Shown in pieces: positions 1-54,171 of a DNA stretch of 64,000 nt (position 1 is the first letter of the stretch; every line of letters begins with the position of its first letter). A model generated the notes under the pieces. That model ran no database searches, was not told where the DNA came from, and saw nothing but the letters and a program-made list of their open reading frames with translations. Where the stretch lies: the NCBI GenBank assembly GCA_028583405.1, contig CM053253.1, positions 11,791,112-11,855,111 on the forward strand, written 5' to 3'. The position numbers were made by a program, and so were the translations under genes. Origin of the DNA: Pogonophryne albipinna. Taxonomy: Eukaryota > Chordata > Actinopteri > Perciformes > Artedidraconidae.

Positions 1-406
1 TGCTTGCTGCTGCTAAGGGGTCAGTTGGCACAGAGGAAGACCTGAGATCTCTCCAGCTGCCAGGAAACATATATGTCTCTGGTCTTCACATGCAAACGAG
101 GATGCTGGGACTTTTGCACTGTTCACGAACTGGCTGTGTATATGTCCAGCCTGCACATGCAAACAAGAGGACTCATCAAATACGTGGAAAATCTCCTCCA
201 GCTGTGTCTTTCCATGCCCATCTCCGTGGCCTCCTCAGAGAGATCCTTCTCGGCGCTCCGTCGCCTGAAAACCTGGCTGCGTAACAGTTACCCAGAAGAG
301 ACTCACTCACCTGGCCTTGCTGCATATACAGCAGGAGATTCTGGACTCACTGGACATTCATGTTCTCATGAGGGATTTTATTTCCACCACCTTCGATGTT
401 CTGTAG
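1..406 (+). pseudogene. hAT transposase C-terminal fragment, frameshifted
   Basis: Positions about 163-288 read in one frame as the typical hAT dimerisation region, including SVASSERSFSALRRLKTWLR. At about 289 the reading moves by one frame, and 290-406 continues the same domain (TQKRL then HLALLHIQQEILDSLD) to a TAG stop at 404-406. The break replaces what is usually one Met codon with a single base, so it looks like a two-base deletion. Upstream, 68-97 and 137-164 contain two similar copies of a short sequence around CACATGCAAAC, so that part is rearranged. No terminal repeat can be assigned because the element runs off the window. This is a dead copy; the hAT assignment rests on the SERSFS/LRRLK motif. 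Confidence 0.75.
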
Positions 407-1089
407 TGTGTGTGTGCGAAGAGTGTGTGTGTTTGTTATTGCACTGCCGAATTCACAAAAATGTGCAATTGTGTAAAATGTGTTAATAGTCACTGTTAGA
501 AACCTATGATTATTCATGTAGGCCTATTCCGTTTTAATCTCTGTTAACTCTGCATATGTTATAGTTATGCGCTATAAAGTTGTTATTGCTACCCGGCTGC
601 GTCTCAAATCAACAATAAATCGTCTTCTGATTAGAAAGAAACATGCTGCATTTCGTCTGAACTGTCCACATGTTGGTGTTCAAGTTTGCTGTCTGTTGTA
701 GTGTAAATGTGCATGCATTTAATATGATGCTTCAGTGTAAGCGCGCCACAGTTTCGCCACTGCGAGGCTCCACTATCGCGTTACTGTAAATATGCATCAT
801 CCTGCTGTAAATAAAAGAAATGTAAAAGCAGTTTCTGTGAAGTTATTTTATTAAACAGTGTACAGTATGTTCATGAGACTGAAAAAGGTTTTGTGACAAT
901 TTCAGCTTTGTAACTGTGACGGTAATACCAGGGTAAAGAAAACAAAACATTAACAAAAAATTATTTTCCTCTCAAAAACACACCATTTTCACATCATTTA
1001 GTATGCGAGGTAATACATGAGGCACACACAAAAAAGCGTCTGTGATATGATTGCCTGGGGCTGGATGGCATACTGCTTTGTAAAGAGTC
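407..1089. other. Non-coding spacer
   Basis: No convincing ORF. It holds a plus-strand AATAAA at about 810-815, which could have ended the hAT transcript, and T-rich stretches. I see no exon, RNA gene or clear terminal repeat. Confidence 0.5.
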
Positions 1090-1169
1090 ATTGTAATTAG
1101 GGCTGCACGATATTGCAAAAAACTGACATCACGATTTTTTCCCCCCCTGCGGTATATATATTGCGGTTT

Positions 1170-2290
1170 TTTTAACCTGTTAAGCCCCAAATTCCCGGCG
1201 GGTACTTTACTTTTTTTTTTCACGACACTGTCTCAGGGGATCTTAATATTTAAGAACCTATTAATGTGTTATACCAGATTAACGGAAATAATCTCAGCTA
1301 ACTGACGATACAAACCATTTTTACCAAAACAAAATACAAGTCTCATAAGAAGCATCTAAATGACCCCTGAGCGAAAAATGCTAACGCACTTTGGCACAGA
1401 ACTCAAGATAAAAGTACCCTTATTACTTATCGTAGCTGCACATACAAGATAACCGATTAAAGCTGAAGTTCCACAGATTATTTAGGTATATAGTATCATC
1501 ACTGAGTGATCCGAACTCGGACAGGGGAAGCAAACACAGACATCACAACACGTACCTTTACGTAGCTTCTAGGGGAGATGTCTCACCGTAGCTGTCAATC
1601 TGATCAACAGACGTGTTCAATGGCAATAAAACGAGAAAAAACGCGGCTGAATCGGTTAATCCATAGGTTTTTAACATCTCTGTATAAAAAAATTATTTCA
1701 TTTATAATCCATAATTCCATTTTTATGTAAAAATCGCAGAGCAAAAGTTAGCTGCTAATGGTAGCCACCAGAGTGGCTGCTGCTTCCGGTCTTGGCTATG
1801 CGGCAGTCCAGCGCAGTCTAACACACACAAATTACCAAATAAGGAGTGAGAGTGACTTGTAGCCAAAACCGGAAGCTGCATACACTCTGGTGGCTACCAT
1901 TAGCAGCTAACTTTTGTGCTCCGATTTTTACATAAAAATGGAATTATGGATTATAAACAATTGCTTCAAAGCCACAGATACATTATCAACCTATGGATCA
2001 ACCGATTCATCCGCGTTTTTTCTCGTTTTAATGCCATTGAACACGTCTTTTGATCAGATTGACAGCTACGGTGAGACGATCTCCCGTAAAAGCTCCGTAA
2101 AAGGTACGTGTTGTGATGTCTGTGTTTGCTTCCCCTGTTGCGAGATCGGATCGCTTAGATACTATACTTAAGTAATCTGTGGAGTCTCAGCTTTAATCGG
2201 ATATATTGTATGTGCAGTTTCGATAAGTAATAAGGGTATCTTTATTTTGAATTCTGTGCTAAAGTGAGTTAGCATTTTTAAAAGAAATGA
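1170..2290. repeat. Long inverted (fold-back) repeat nested in the hAT element
   Basis: The left arm (about 1173-1843) and right arm (about 1850-2290) are imperfect reverse complements with only a few bases between them. For example, the left arm has AGTTAGCTGCTAATGGTAGC near 1747 and the right arm has the complement GCTACCATTAGCAGCTAACT near 1894. The left end begins TTAACCTGTTAAGCCCC, the same terminus as the large element at 21384. Both arms match the right end of that element (23940-24339 continuing at 25252-25668), so this is two right ends joined head to head. The right arm is cut short near 2290. A transcript across it could fold into a hairpin of several hundred base pairs. Confidence 0.75.
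2241..2246 (-). promoter_or_regulatory. Candidate poly(A) signal for spryd4, inside a transposon
   Basis: TTTATT on the plus strand is AATAAA on the minus strand, about 216 bp after the spryd4 stop. It is the nearest perfect signal I see downstream of the stop and lies in the fold-back repeat. Use of this site is an inference. Confidence 0.3.
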
Positions 2291-2461
2291 ATAAAACCGC
2301 ACGTCCCTGCGGTGTGAATATCGCGCATGCGCATATCGCGGTTATCGCCATGACACGGTATATCGTTCAGCCCTAATTGTAATGATCCAACTTGACCATC
2401 ACCTGTACTTAAGCGTTAAATGATTTGATGATTTCCCACAGCCATCACAGTTCGTACTGAT

Positions 2462-3003
2462 TCACTTCAGGCCTTCGGGCTCCTCCAGACCAGAATGTGT
2501 GAGCATCTCCCCGTCCCAGAGTCCAAACGCGGGGCAGAGTGGATCTTTGAACTGGGCTTTGATAGTGTGAATGATTGTGGGTTGTATAACGTCTACCAGC
2601 CCCAGAACGCCAGCTTCGTAGTCGAGAAGGATGCCAATGCGGTCTGGCTTGCCCACTAGCGTCACAGGAATTATCTTGTTGTTGGTCATAGCAAACCACT
2701 TGCGCTGAGCGTAGCCGAAAACCCAGGAGGAGCCGTTCGTTCCCACACAATCCTCTCTGGACATCGCCGCATCGGCAACGCCCACACGAAACTCTTGAGA
2801 CTTTTTGACCGTCACCTCAAAGTAGTGTCGTCCACTGCTGACCTTCTCATCTCCAAACACGACGGACCAGTCTCGGAAACGCTCTGGGTTGTCTGGCAGG
2901 CGGCTGGGGTCGAGGCCCAGCATACGGTAGATGATGCCAGTTTCTTTCTTGAAGAGGTCCAGACTGCTGTGAGCCGTTAGCGCATTCAGCTTGAACTGTA
3001 AAT
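2462..3003 (-). CDS. spryd4: spryd4 exon 2 (SPRY domain, stop)
   Basis: This minus-strand exon begins after ...CTGTAG with AT TTA CAG TTC AAG and ends with TGA at 2464-2462. A second possible acceptor (TTTACAG, exon starting at 2995) would be out of phase with exon 1, so 3003 is preferred. It encodes all of the SPRY domain. Confidence 0.88.
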
Positions 3004-5680
3004 CTACAGAAAAAAAAAGAAAACATTTTTTGTTTGATAGTTGATCATGGAAAAGTAATTGTGGTCTTTATTAGTGCCAATTTGTTTAAGATGATGAGGC
3101 ATGTGCTATACAAATGTCGCTTTTAAGGGCGCTTACATGATTTAAAAAAGATTTTTCTGATCAGTCCCGTCATAAAATAATGTAAACCAACCTATTTTGG
3201 CAAGCTAACTAATAGTGTTAGCATATTAGATACAAGTCTAAAAGAAAACTAAACACTCATCACAAGTGTGTAAAGATATTACTTATGCCCCTTTCACACC
3301 TACGCGTTTTCAGCTCCGGCTCGGAGCTGGAGCCTTAAAAGTGCCGGTTTTTCCTGTTCACACCGCAGCGGCGCCGCCTCTTAGCTCCGGAATCCGGTTC
3401 ACTTCAAGCTCCAAAAAATGGTCGGTCTAGAGGCAAGAGCTTCGGAGCTAAGAGGTGGCGTCGCTTATGTCGAGGCGTGCAGGAAACTAAACACACCTCC
3501 CCTGAACATGGGTCGACTGTCATGCCTGCCAACAAGCAGTAGTGCTTATAAACACACTTTATAACGTCAAGCAACACTAACCAGGCTTCGTGTGATTCTG
3601 TACCTTACTTTGACCATCCGTTCACTGTTATTGATCATTGTGGAGAGAGGCAGACGTTTTGTTTTGTATTATAGCAGCTATCGGATGGAATCAATACATG
3701 GGCTGCACAGGTTGTCGTGTCCGACTATCACAAGTAGAATCATAATAAAAATACGCCGGTAAAATGTGCCTGTAGAAAACGGTTTATGCCACAATAGGAT
3801 AGCAATAGCAAGTAGTCAGTTTAGCTTCGGTTGCTATGCTAACATCACCCATTTTATACCAGAGAAACGTTCATAACAGCGTTGTGATGCCAAACAGCGT
3901 CAATTCAGACTGACACACATTCACTTAAGGGGAACTGGGGATATGTATCAGCTGCTTGTGTGAGTCGGACAGTGAATACTTTAGAGCGGCCGCTGCAGTG
4001 TGAGCTAACCGGGAGCTAACGGAGGAGAATAAACTCCCGTGGAAGAGCAGCCAACACTGCAGCGGTCGGTAAATGCTGCAGAAACACAATAAACAAACAA
4101 TGAACCACGGCACTCTGGAGCAAAGTATAATGTTGGAGAAGTCGTTATTCAATTTATTCTGGCTTCGTGTGATTAAAAGCAACACGATCATCGACCCGAC
4201 GCAGTTCCCCGTTGTTGTTGTTGTTGTTGTTGTGAGCGCCGTAATGCCGTTGGGGAGCAAATCAGCGATGTAAACGGTGACGTGATGACGCAGCAGCACC
4301 AGTCGGGTGCTGGGCGGTGTGAACAGAGCGGGAGCAGAAAAGGGAAACCGGAGCTGAACCAGAAAAGCTCTAGCTCGGAGCTAGAAAGGGAAAAGCGCTG
4401 GTGTGAAAGCCGCATTAGAGGCCAAGTCAGGTAAAGCACCACCTGCTGGCATTAAAAAGAAGTGTGGTTTTAGTGGTACTAAGTAATTTGGACATTAATA
4501 CATTTCTGGATTAATGCACGGCATTTAAAATATCATTGCTTGTTGCTGTTATATTACATTATTATATTATATAACATGGTGTTAGGCTGGGCTTTAGCAA
4601 TGTCAAGCGCTACGACTGTGCGAAGACAACAATGCGCATGCGCCAAGGTGATTTACCTGTTGCCCCTCTGTCATTTGATTGGTCATCTTTTGCTCTTAGT
4701 TTGTAGAAGTTCGTATCAGTTTAAACAAGTTAAGTAACTGTGGTCACCATGAACAAGTGGATTAAGGTTAACTAATCCTTTGGAGAAAAACTTGGGATTG
4801 AACACAGCGGCGAGATATATAACCAAAACTTCTGGTAAAAACAATAATATTTTAAAGTAGTTTTCCAAGAACAAAATGACTAACTGTTAGCTTCTCAGGG
4901 TGCACGTTGTATTTGTTTACCGTGAAGTTGGTACCTGCCTGTTCAAGAACAGACTTGCATCTTACAGAGAGGATAATTAAACATGAAAGCAGTAGGAAAA
5001 CTGTAAAATGTATCAAACACAGCTACACAAGAAGCGGTGCTCTATGCTGTATGGAAAGCTACTTCAGAGAACAGGTATACGTGCTCTTTTTGATGGTCAC
5101 CTTTGTTAAACTGTTGGGGGAATGTGACATAGCACATTGTGTACTTTTTCTGTCCAAACATAGTTTTCGTCCCATCATTTCTACGCCATTGTTACTAACT
5201 CGTCATCAAGTTTTAGCGAAGAAACATTTGCACTGAAAACAACAAGCCCACTAAGGGTCGCAGTATAAGTATCTGACTGAAGTAGGTGCATCCTATGAAA
5301 CTTTCTGAACGTTTTTTTGACTTCTCAACTTTTGTTTTATTGTTTGTTATGCCTGGACAATGTGTTAACGTGCACTACGTTCCCATAGACACCGCATATT
5401 TAACGAATGTTGTCGTGGCAACAAGAGAAGGTTTTAACCAAACTAGGTTCAGACCAATAACAAACATTTGTCATTAGCAGCACCCATAGGGCATTGACCT
5501 CTGAGTTGCATAGGAGAAGCTCTCTTCTTATCTTTTACAAAAATGTCACTCACTATTCCCCGTCGAGGTGGAGATGTAGCATCTCCTCTCTGGCAGGCTG
5601 GCAGTTTGTGAGGCTGAGAGAGAGGTGACAGTCCGTCCTGCCAGGCGACAGAGACGGGCTGCTTTAAGGGGGATCGCCAT
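2462..5680 (-). CDS. spryd4: SPRY domain-containing protein 4, two exons
   Basis: The coding exons are 5680-5554 and 3003-2462, giving 222 residues. Exon 1 ends in a strong donor (A|GTGAGT) and exon 2 follows a TTTTCTGTAG acceptor; the phases (1+2) match. Exon 1 starts MAIPLKAARLCRLAGR and is rich in Arg, Ser and Ala without acidic residues, as in a mitochondrial import signal. Exon 2 is a complete SPRY (B30.2-like) domain. It has the vertebrate SPRYD4 signatures TAHSSLDLF, SGRHYFEVTVKKSQEFRVGV, SWVFGYAQRKW and LWDGEMLTHSGLE, and ends shortly after. From memory the human protein is about 207 residues, so the length fits. SPRYD4 is reported in mitochondria and its molecular role is unknown. 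The intron (3004-5553) carries a Harbinger-like element. The join is inferred from splice signals and homology. Confidence 0.9.
3286..4414. mobile_element. Harbinger-like element in the spryd4 intron
   Basis: The terminal inverted repeats are about 45 bp. The left starts TGCCCCTTTCACACC and the right ends GGTGTGAAAGCCGCA, and both continue into an AGCTCCGAGCT-rich segment. A TTA trinucleotide flanks both sides (3283-3285, 4415-4417), as expected for PIF/Harbinger insertion. The 1129-bp interior has no intact ORF. A related, shorter copy at 14988-15576 retains a Myb/SANT-like reading frame, which supports the Harbinger assignment. A GTT run at about 4211-4231 lies inside and is also present, shorter, in the second copy. 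Confidence 0.8.
4415..5553. other. Rest of spryd4 intron
   Basis: Between the Harbinger-like element and exon 1 there is AT-rich DNA with scattered short ORFs that show no recognisable domain. I see no exon, RNA gene or clear repeat terminus. Confidence 0.5.
5554..5680 (-). CDS. spryd4: spryd4 exon 1 (mitochondrial targeting region)
   Basis: It encodes 42 codons plus one base, from ATG at 5680-5678 to the donor GTGAGT at 5553-5548. The frame stays open upstream of this ATG. I chose this Met because the sequence after it resembles the human SPRYD4 N-terminus, and because a basic, Ser-rich leader is expected. Confidence 0.75.
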
Positions 5681-5788
5681 GTTTTTCGCTGCTGCTCTTA
5701 GTACTGTACTCACATGTTTTGGTTCTTTCGGTTTATCAAAATGTAGCAGCATGGCGCTCTTCCGCCCCCTGCAGGCCTGGAGAGGAAC

Positions 5789-6390
5789 ATCCAACCCCAG
5801 ACTAATGAAACACATCAGCACCAAGGACAGCCTCTCAAAACCTATTGTCAAAACTGAAAAATTGCAACCTTATTTTAGTCTTCTTTTAAATCTCCCTGAA
5901 TCCATGCTAATCACTGCTCCCACCCATACCACTTTATGCAACATGATTGGGAGTATGTATGTTATATCATAGACCCGGGGTGTGACATATAAGGATGTTC
6001 AAAATGTGTCTCCTTTTTTAGTAGATTACGACAGGGTTTGAAATTAAGTATGTCACTGAACATTTTTACCAGTCACTTATTTATTTTTCTGATATCCAAA
6101 CCCAGACCAATGAGACACGTCAGCACCAGACAGAAGTTTGCAACCTTATTTAGTCTTCTTCTTAAAGCCCATTGAATCGGGCTAAACTCTGCACATACAA
6201 CTTTATTTAAAATTCTCGAGGAGATGCCAAATGTAGGACGACATGCAACACGACCGGGAGTATGTAATGTTCTCTCATAGACTGGGGCTTGATGTGCAAA
6301 ATATGTCTCCTTTTTTAATAGATTATGACGGGGTTTGAAATTAAATGTATTCACTGAACATTTCCTCCAGCCACTTATTTATGTGTCTGC
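5789..6390. repeat. Divergent 305-bp tandem duplication upstream of spryd4
   Basis: Unit 1 (about 5789-6093) and unit 2 (about 6094-6390) share ordered blocks: ATCCAACCCCAGACTAATGA versus ATCCAAACCCAGACCAATGA, CAGCACCA, GCAACCTTATTT, GGGAGTATGTA, TGTCTCCTTTTTTA and GGGTTTGAAATTAA. The second unit has its own substitutions and small gaps, so the duplication is not recent. It begins about 110 bp upstream of the spryd4 start codon, so it lies in that gene's 5' flank or 5' UTR. Confidence 0.8.
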
Positions 6391-8964
6391 CTCTTCTGCA
6401 ATCTATTTAGATCGTTTTTTTGTCTCTGCAATATTATTACATCAGTCTGTCACTCTACAGCAGTGTAGTGAGAACACTACCTAAGAAAGACGGAAAAAAA
6501 CATAACTTGAGTAAATGATTTAGTTACAGCTATAGGCTAACATGTAGTAACATTATTTATTTCACAGGTAATAAGTTGTATTTCATGCTGATGCATTAAA
6601 GATGGGTGATGCATCTTTCATGACATGAAGTCAATATTTTTGTTTTATTAACAAAGCTTGCCTTGTTGCACAGCCAGATCCATTCTTCTCGCCAGTATCC
6701 AGCTGGGGACTGAATGTCATTGTTTATTCATGGACCAATCTAAAAGTGGCACATGTTCTTTTTCTTTGCTGTGCCTGATGATGACTTTGTTTTGGAGAGT
6801 AGCTCTGTCACACTTCTGCAAGGGTAGGTGACCCTGCACCTTACTATTTATATGAGTAAAAGAAAAAACAACCAATTAGCTGTACATTGTTCAAACAGAG
6901 TCCAAAAATGTCCGCCTCAACTTCTCGAATGTAAATAGTGTCTTGTGTTTTTAATAGTTGACGGGTTATCTTTTAGTTTTTGACTGGTGGTTGCACAAAA
7001 CCAAAACAAACCGTGCACATGTGTTAACTTTGGCTCTGGGCTCTCCCTCTATTAACTTTATAGACATTTCATGGACCGGATTTCCTAGGTTTTATTAAGC
7101 AATTTTATAGACCAAAAAATTAAACCATGCAGGAAGATATTCATATTAGTTGTAATGAAACTTTAAAAGAAGATATATGGTTTAATAATGCAATGCTAAT
7201 GATAAGAACCATTAAGAAAACGGATAATATGAAATCGAGGAGGCAGACTCTGAAGGCGCTCAGGTTAATTTGTCGTACTCACTCGGGCTTTGACATTCTC
7301 TGAAATATTTAAAACGATAGCAATTTTTTCCAAAAATAAATACTGTAAATATGTTTTGGTCTGACAGTCTGTTGAATTCTTGGTAGAGTATTATTTTGTC
7401 TGCAGGAAGTGCTGCTCTCTGTCTTATTGTTGGCATATGTTGACACAGTCTGTTTGCTCCGGGTTGCCAGATTTGTCTGCAGTCCACCGGTCTCAGCAGT
7501 GTGTATTTGGCTAAAGGGATGAATACTCCACTCATTGTTGCACTTGAAGTCAGTTTTACTCGTCGACAGGATAACTACTCAGTCCTTTGAAGCAGCTGTA
7601 GAATGTTTTTTTGCAACCAGAAAAAAGAATTCAGGTGCAAGCTTAATTTTCTGAGTAACAAGGGTGAAAGAATTGCTAAATGAGAGATTGCGTTGAGTTA
7701 AAGACGCTCGTGGAGCAGATGCTTGCCCGGTCGTGACGAAATTCCCATTTGAAAGATGTCATGCTGCATTAGTGACATTTTGGATCCATTGTTTTTGGAG
7801 CTTGCCTCATAGGAGGACTCAAATCAGGATATCTTGCCCTCTGCTAATGAGTTTTGACCTTTCATTCTCAAATCCATCCCTCATGAGACCCCAGCTTTAT
7901 GGAAGTGCAATTCTAAATTGCTGTTTTACCCCTTTGATGTATTGCTCAATTGTCTTTCTCTTGGCATTGTCTGTTAAGATCCAGATGGTGTTGGAGTTTT
8001 TTTTCCCCTAGTGGTGTTTTATTTCCTTCTTCTTGCTGTAATGTGGCAATTTCTTTCTTTTTATTGGTCAATCCAGTGTTTTCCCTTTCACCAAGACATT
8101 TTGTATGGTGCTTTCCAATAAATCAAAACGACAGAAATGATAGCACTGTCCACCACATGGCACACACTCTCTGATTCTGTCTCTGTCTTTCTCTCCGTGT
8201 TTTCACTCGGGCTGCGGTTTTGTGTAGTGAAGCTGTGAAACTACAGTAAGTCACTCACAGCAGGGCGTCAGTCACCCTCCTCTCCCCTCCCCTCCCCTCC
8301 TCTCCTCCTGTCCACTGCCGATGCTGCCAGGCAGAAACAAACGCGAGCAGAGAAAAAGCTCACGACTCCTCTCCACCGACCAGAATAACCAACCGTCTGA
8401 TCCCACAGACGTTTTCTCATTCATGAGTAGAGAAAATCTCCTGTCTTGACCTGAAAAACTACGGATTAAAAAAGGACTTGCGCAGCTACAGAGGAACTCT
8501 TAATAAATGAGCTGAAGTGTCCAAAGGATTTCTTTCTCTTCTCGGTCTCCGGGTTTCTTCTTGTTGGCGTGCAGTGATGTTGCGTGCTTCACTGGACTCG
8601 AGCAGCGTATTCGCAGGCTGATGAAACACTTTGTCATTCCTTTGTATTTGCTTTACTGCAACCCAGTGAGAAACCTGCAAACATCAGAGTGTAGTGCATT
8701 GGTGATGGACCTTCGACATTTGGGTTATACAAGCTTTTGCATGCCTGCTTCTGTGAATACATCCCTCCTGCTCACAGTTCCTGATCGTCTGACTTTATAA
8801 AGAGCGGCGGATGATCACAATGTTTCCCCATCTGTCTGAATGAGGCATGGCGACCAAACTGCGCCAAGTCCAAGAGTGCGTGTCTACACGTTCACACCTG
8901 TTCGGATGGATAATGACAGTTTATGCTACAGGTGAATGAATATCGGCTCTGTTTCTCCTGACAG
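6391..8964. other. Intergenic region and putative asic1 5' region
   Basis: No conserved protein is visible between the spryd4 upstream repeat and the asic1 coding start. Near the right end are a CT-rich tract (8276-8318) and a possible donor (ACA|GTAAGT at 8245/8246). A polypyrimidine tract with acceptor TTTCTCCTGACAG ends at 8964. This suggests one or more non-coding first exons of asic1 here. Confidence 0.4.
8276..8318. promoter_or_regulatory. CT-rich mirror tract upstream of asic1
   Basis: The run is almost pure pyrimidine, with repeated CCCCTCCCCTCC units arranged as a near-mirror repeat. The opposite strand carries repeated GGGGA units and could form a G-quadruplex, or the duplex could form H-DNA. 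Tracts like this are common in promoters. I see no TATA box nearby, so a promoter role is only a suggestion. Confidence 0.3.
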
Positions 8965-9020
8965 CGAGTGTGTTGAAGCGGTTTTCTGACCGTTCAGATC
9001 GAGCTTGTTGCTCAGTGATA

Positions 9021-52667
<43,647 letters not shown>

Positions 52668-53807
52668 GCGGAGCCCCTGCACTCTCGTCTCGGAGCGGTT
52701 TTGTTGGACTTTGTTTGTTGCAGTTTTCCAGACTGCAGGATCAAACGGAGGGAAGTGTCTTAACTGTGCCTGGTTTGTTTATGAAGGGGATAAAGGCTGA
52801 ATGTGGCTGAAGAAAGGAGAAGCCACAGAGACAGCAGGACAGCACAAAGCAGAGATCAAACATGTTGCATGGTCATCTGTAAACAGCTTCTCAAGACATA
52901 GTAACAGATATAGTACATGGGGGCATGAACTGAGCTCATATGTGTTCAGTGAATCATTAGAAATCCCAGCTGTGTGGCGCTGTTTGTGGATTTGAAGGAC
53001 TTTTTGTGAAATAAGAGATGTGACAGGTTTGTTTTCTCTCACAAAATGTTATTATTTCAGTTTTTATGGGATTTGCATGTGAGGGCTTCACATTCTTTTC
53101 ACTTTTTACCTTCAAATTTTCAATTATCGCTTTTGTTCTAGACTCTCCAACCAACTTTCCATTTTTATATTCCTGTCAACCAACCTCATCTTATAACCGA
53201 CGTCTTCCCTTGTTAAAATCTGAGCGTTTTGCCTGTATACTGTACTACCTCATCTTGCAGGGTGTGACAGCGCCTTTAAGAATTGACAAGCTAAGCTAAT
53301 TAATAATAAAAAAGGTTGTTTCCATGTTTAGAAATGAGCAGGTTGAAAAAACAATAAATCTGGCCTTAAAGTGAACCCACACAACCATATCTGAGCAGCA
53401 GTCATAGGTATTTTTATCAAAAGACATTTTGTCACATTAGGAAAAATAAAAGGTAAAAATAATGAAATTAATGATGGGTGATTTCCATGAAGCTGCTTCA
53501 GTTTCAGCGTCCTGTTATGTGCGAGTCGGCTCGCTATCAAACTGTCATGGCTAAATGTGGCACTTGAACATAACAGAGCCATTAGTAATAGTTTGATAAT
53601 AATAACAGCTCTGTTCTACCTGCAACGACAAGTCAAAATGTCTGTTGTGACAAAATTAAGGGACCATTACAAGATAAAAGAAAATGCTAGCATGTAGTGG
53701 GATGCAGCGGTATCTTAGTCTGCTAACTTAGCCACCATAAGCTAATGGTTATACCTGGTCAAATAAAGCTTTAGCAACAAAACCCATGTCATAGTGTTCT
53801 AAAATAG
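52668..53807. other. asic1 3' UTR and intergenic DNA
   Basis: AATAAA motifs at 53305-53310 and 53353-53358 are candidate poly(A) signals, which would give a 3' UTR of about 650-700 bp. I see no coding segment. Confidence 0.4.
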
Positions 53808-53811
53808 ATAA

Positions 53812-54171
53812 GGAATATTTGGGAAATATGCTTGATTGCTTTTTTGCTTAGAGTTTGATGATTGATACGACTTGTTTGCCAGTACCTGGCTAGCTTAGCA
53901 CAAAGAGAGAAAACAGCTTTAAGTGATAACACAATCTGCCTACAGCACTTCTCAAGCTCACAAGTTAATATATTTTAACACATTTCTTTACAAATTCAGT
54001 AAAACACATTTTCTTTTACCCTTTAATAAAATTGTAGAGCCAGGCTAGCTGTTTTCATCTGTTGTCAGTCTTTTTGCTAAGCTAAGCTAACTGGCTCCTG
54101 ACTGTGAGAGTGGTATCAATAATTTCATCCAACAGGCGCTTCATTCCCAAAATGTTGAACTTCTGCTTTAA
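53812..54171. mobile_element. Teleost MITE with ...TTTTGGGAAATA-type ends
   Basis: The left part has GGAATATTTGGGAAATATGC and the right ends with CATTCCCAAAATGTTGAACT followed by TTTAAA. Between them are the familiar fish phrases GAGCCAGGCTAGCTGTTTTC, GCTAAGCTAAGCTAACTGGC and GAGAGTGGTATCAAT. This repeat is common in fish non-coding DNA; the copy is old. Confidence 0.6.

Larger units (their letters stand above)
1098..2375. mobile_element. hAT-type non-autonomous element with 8-bp target duplication
   Basis: The ends are inverted repeats: TAGGGCTGCACGATAT at 1098 and its near-complement ATATCGTTCAGCCCTA ending at 2375. They are flanked by a perfect 8-bp direct repeat ATTGTAAT (1090-1097 and 2376-2383), as expected for hAT insertion. 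Only about 75 bp at the left and 85 bp at the right seem to belong to this element (TGCGGT-rich ends). The interior is a different repeat family that landed inside it. There is no transposase ORF. It lies just beyond the stop codon of spryd4 on that gene's 3' side. Confidence 0.85.

Noticed and set aside
2445..2750. A 101-residue minus-strand open frame overlapping spryd4 exon 2
   Set aside because: It is an out-of-frame shadow of the SPRY domain.
8970..9020. Extension of the ASIC1 N-terminus upstream of the chosen Met
   Set aside because: The frame is open but has no in-frame ATG. ATG 9021 aligns residue numbers with known ASIC1 positions (H73, D78).
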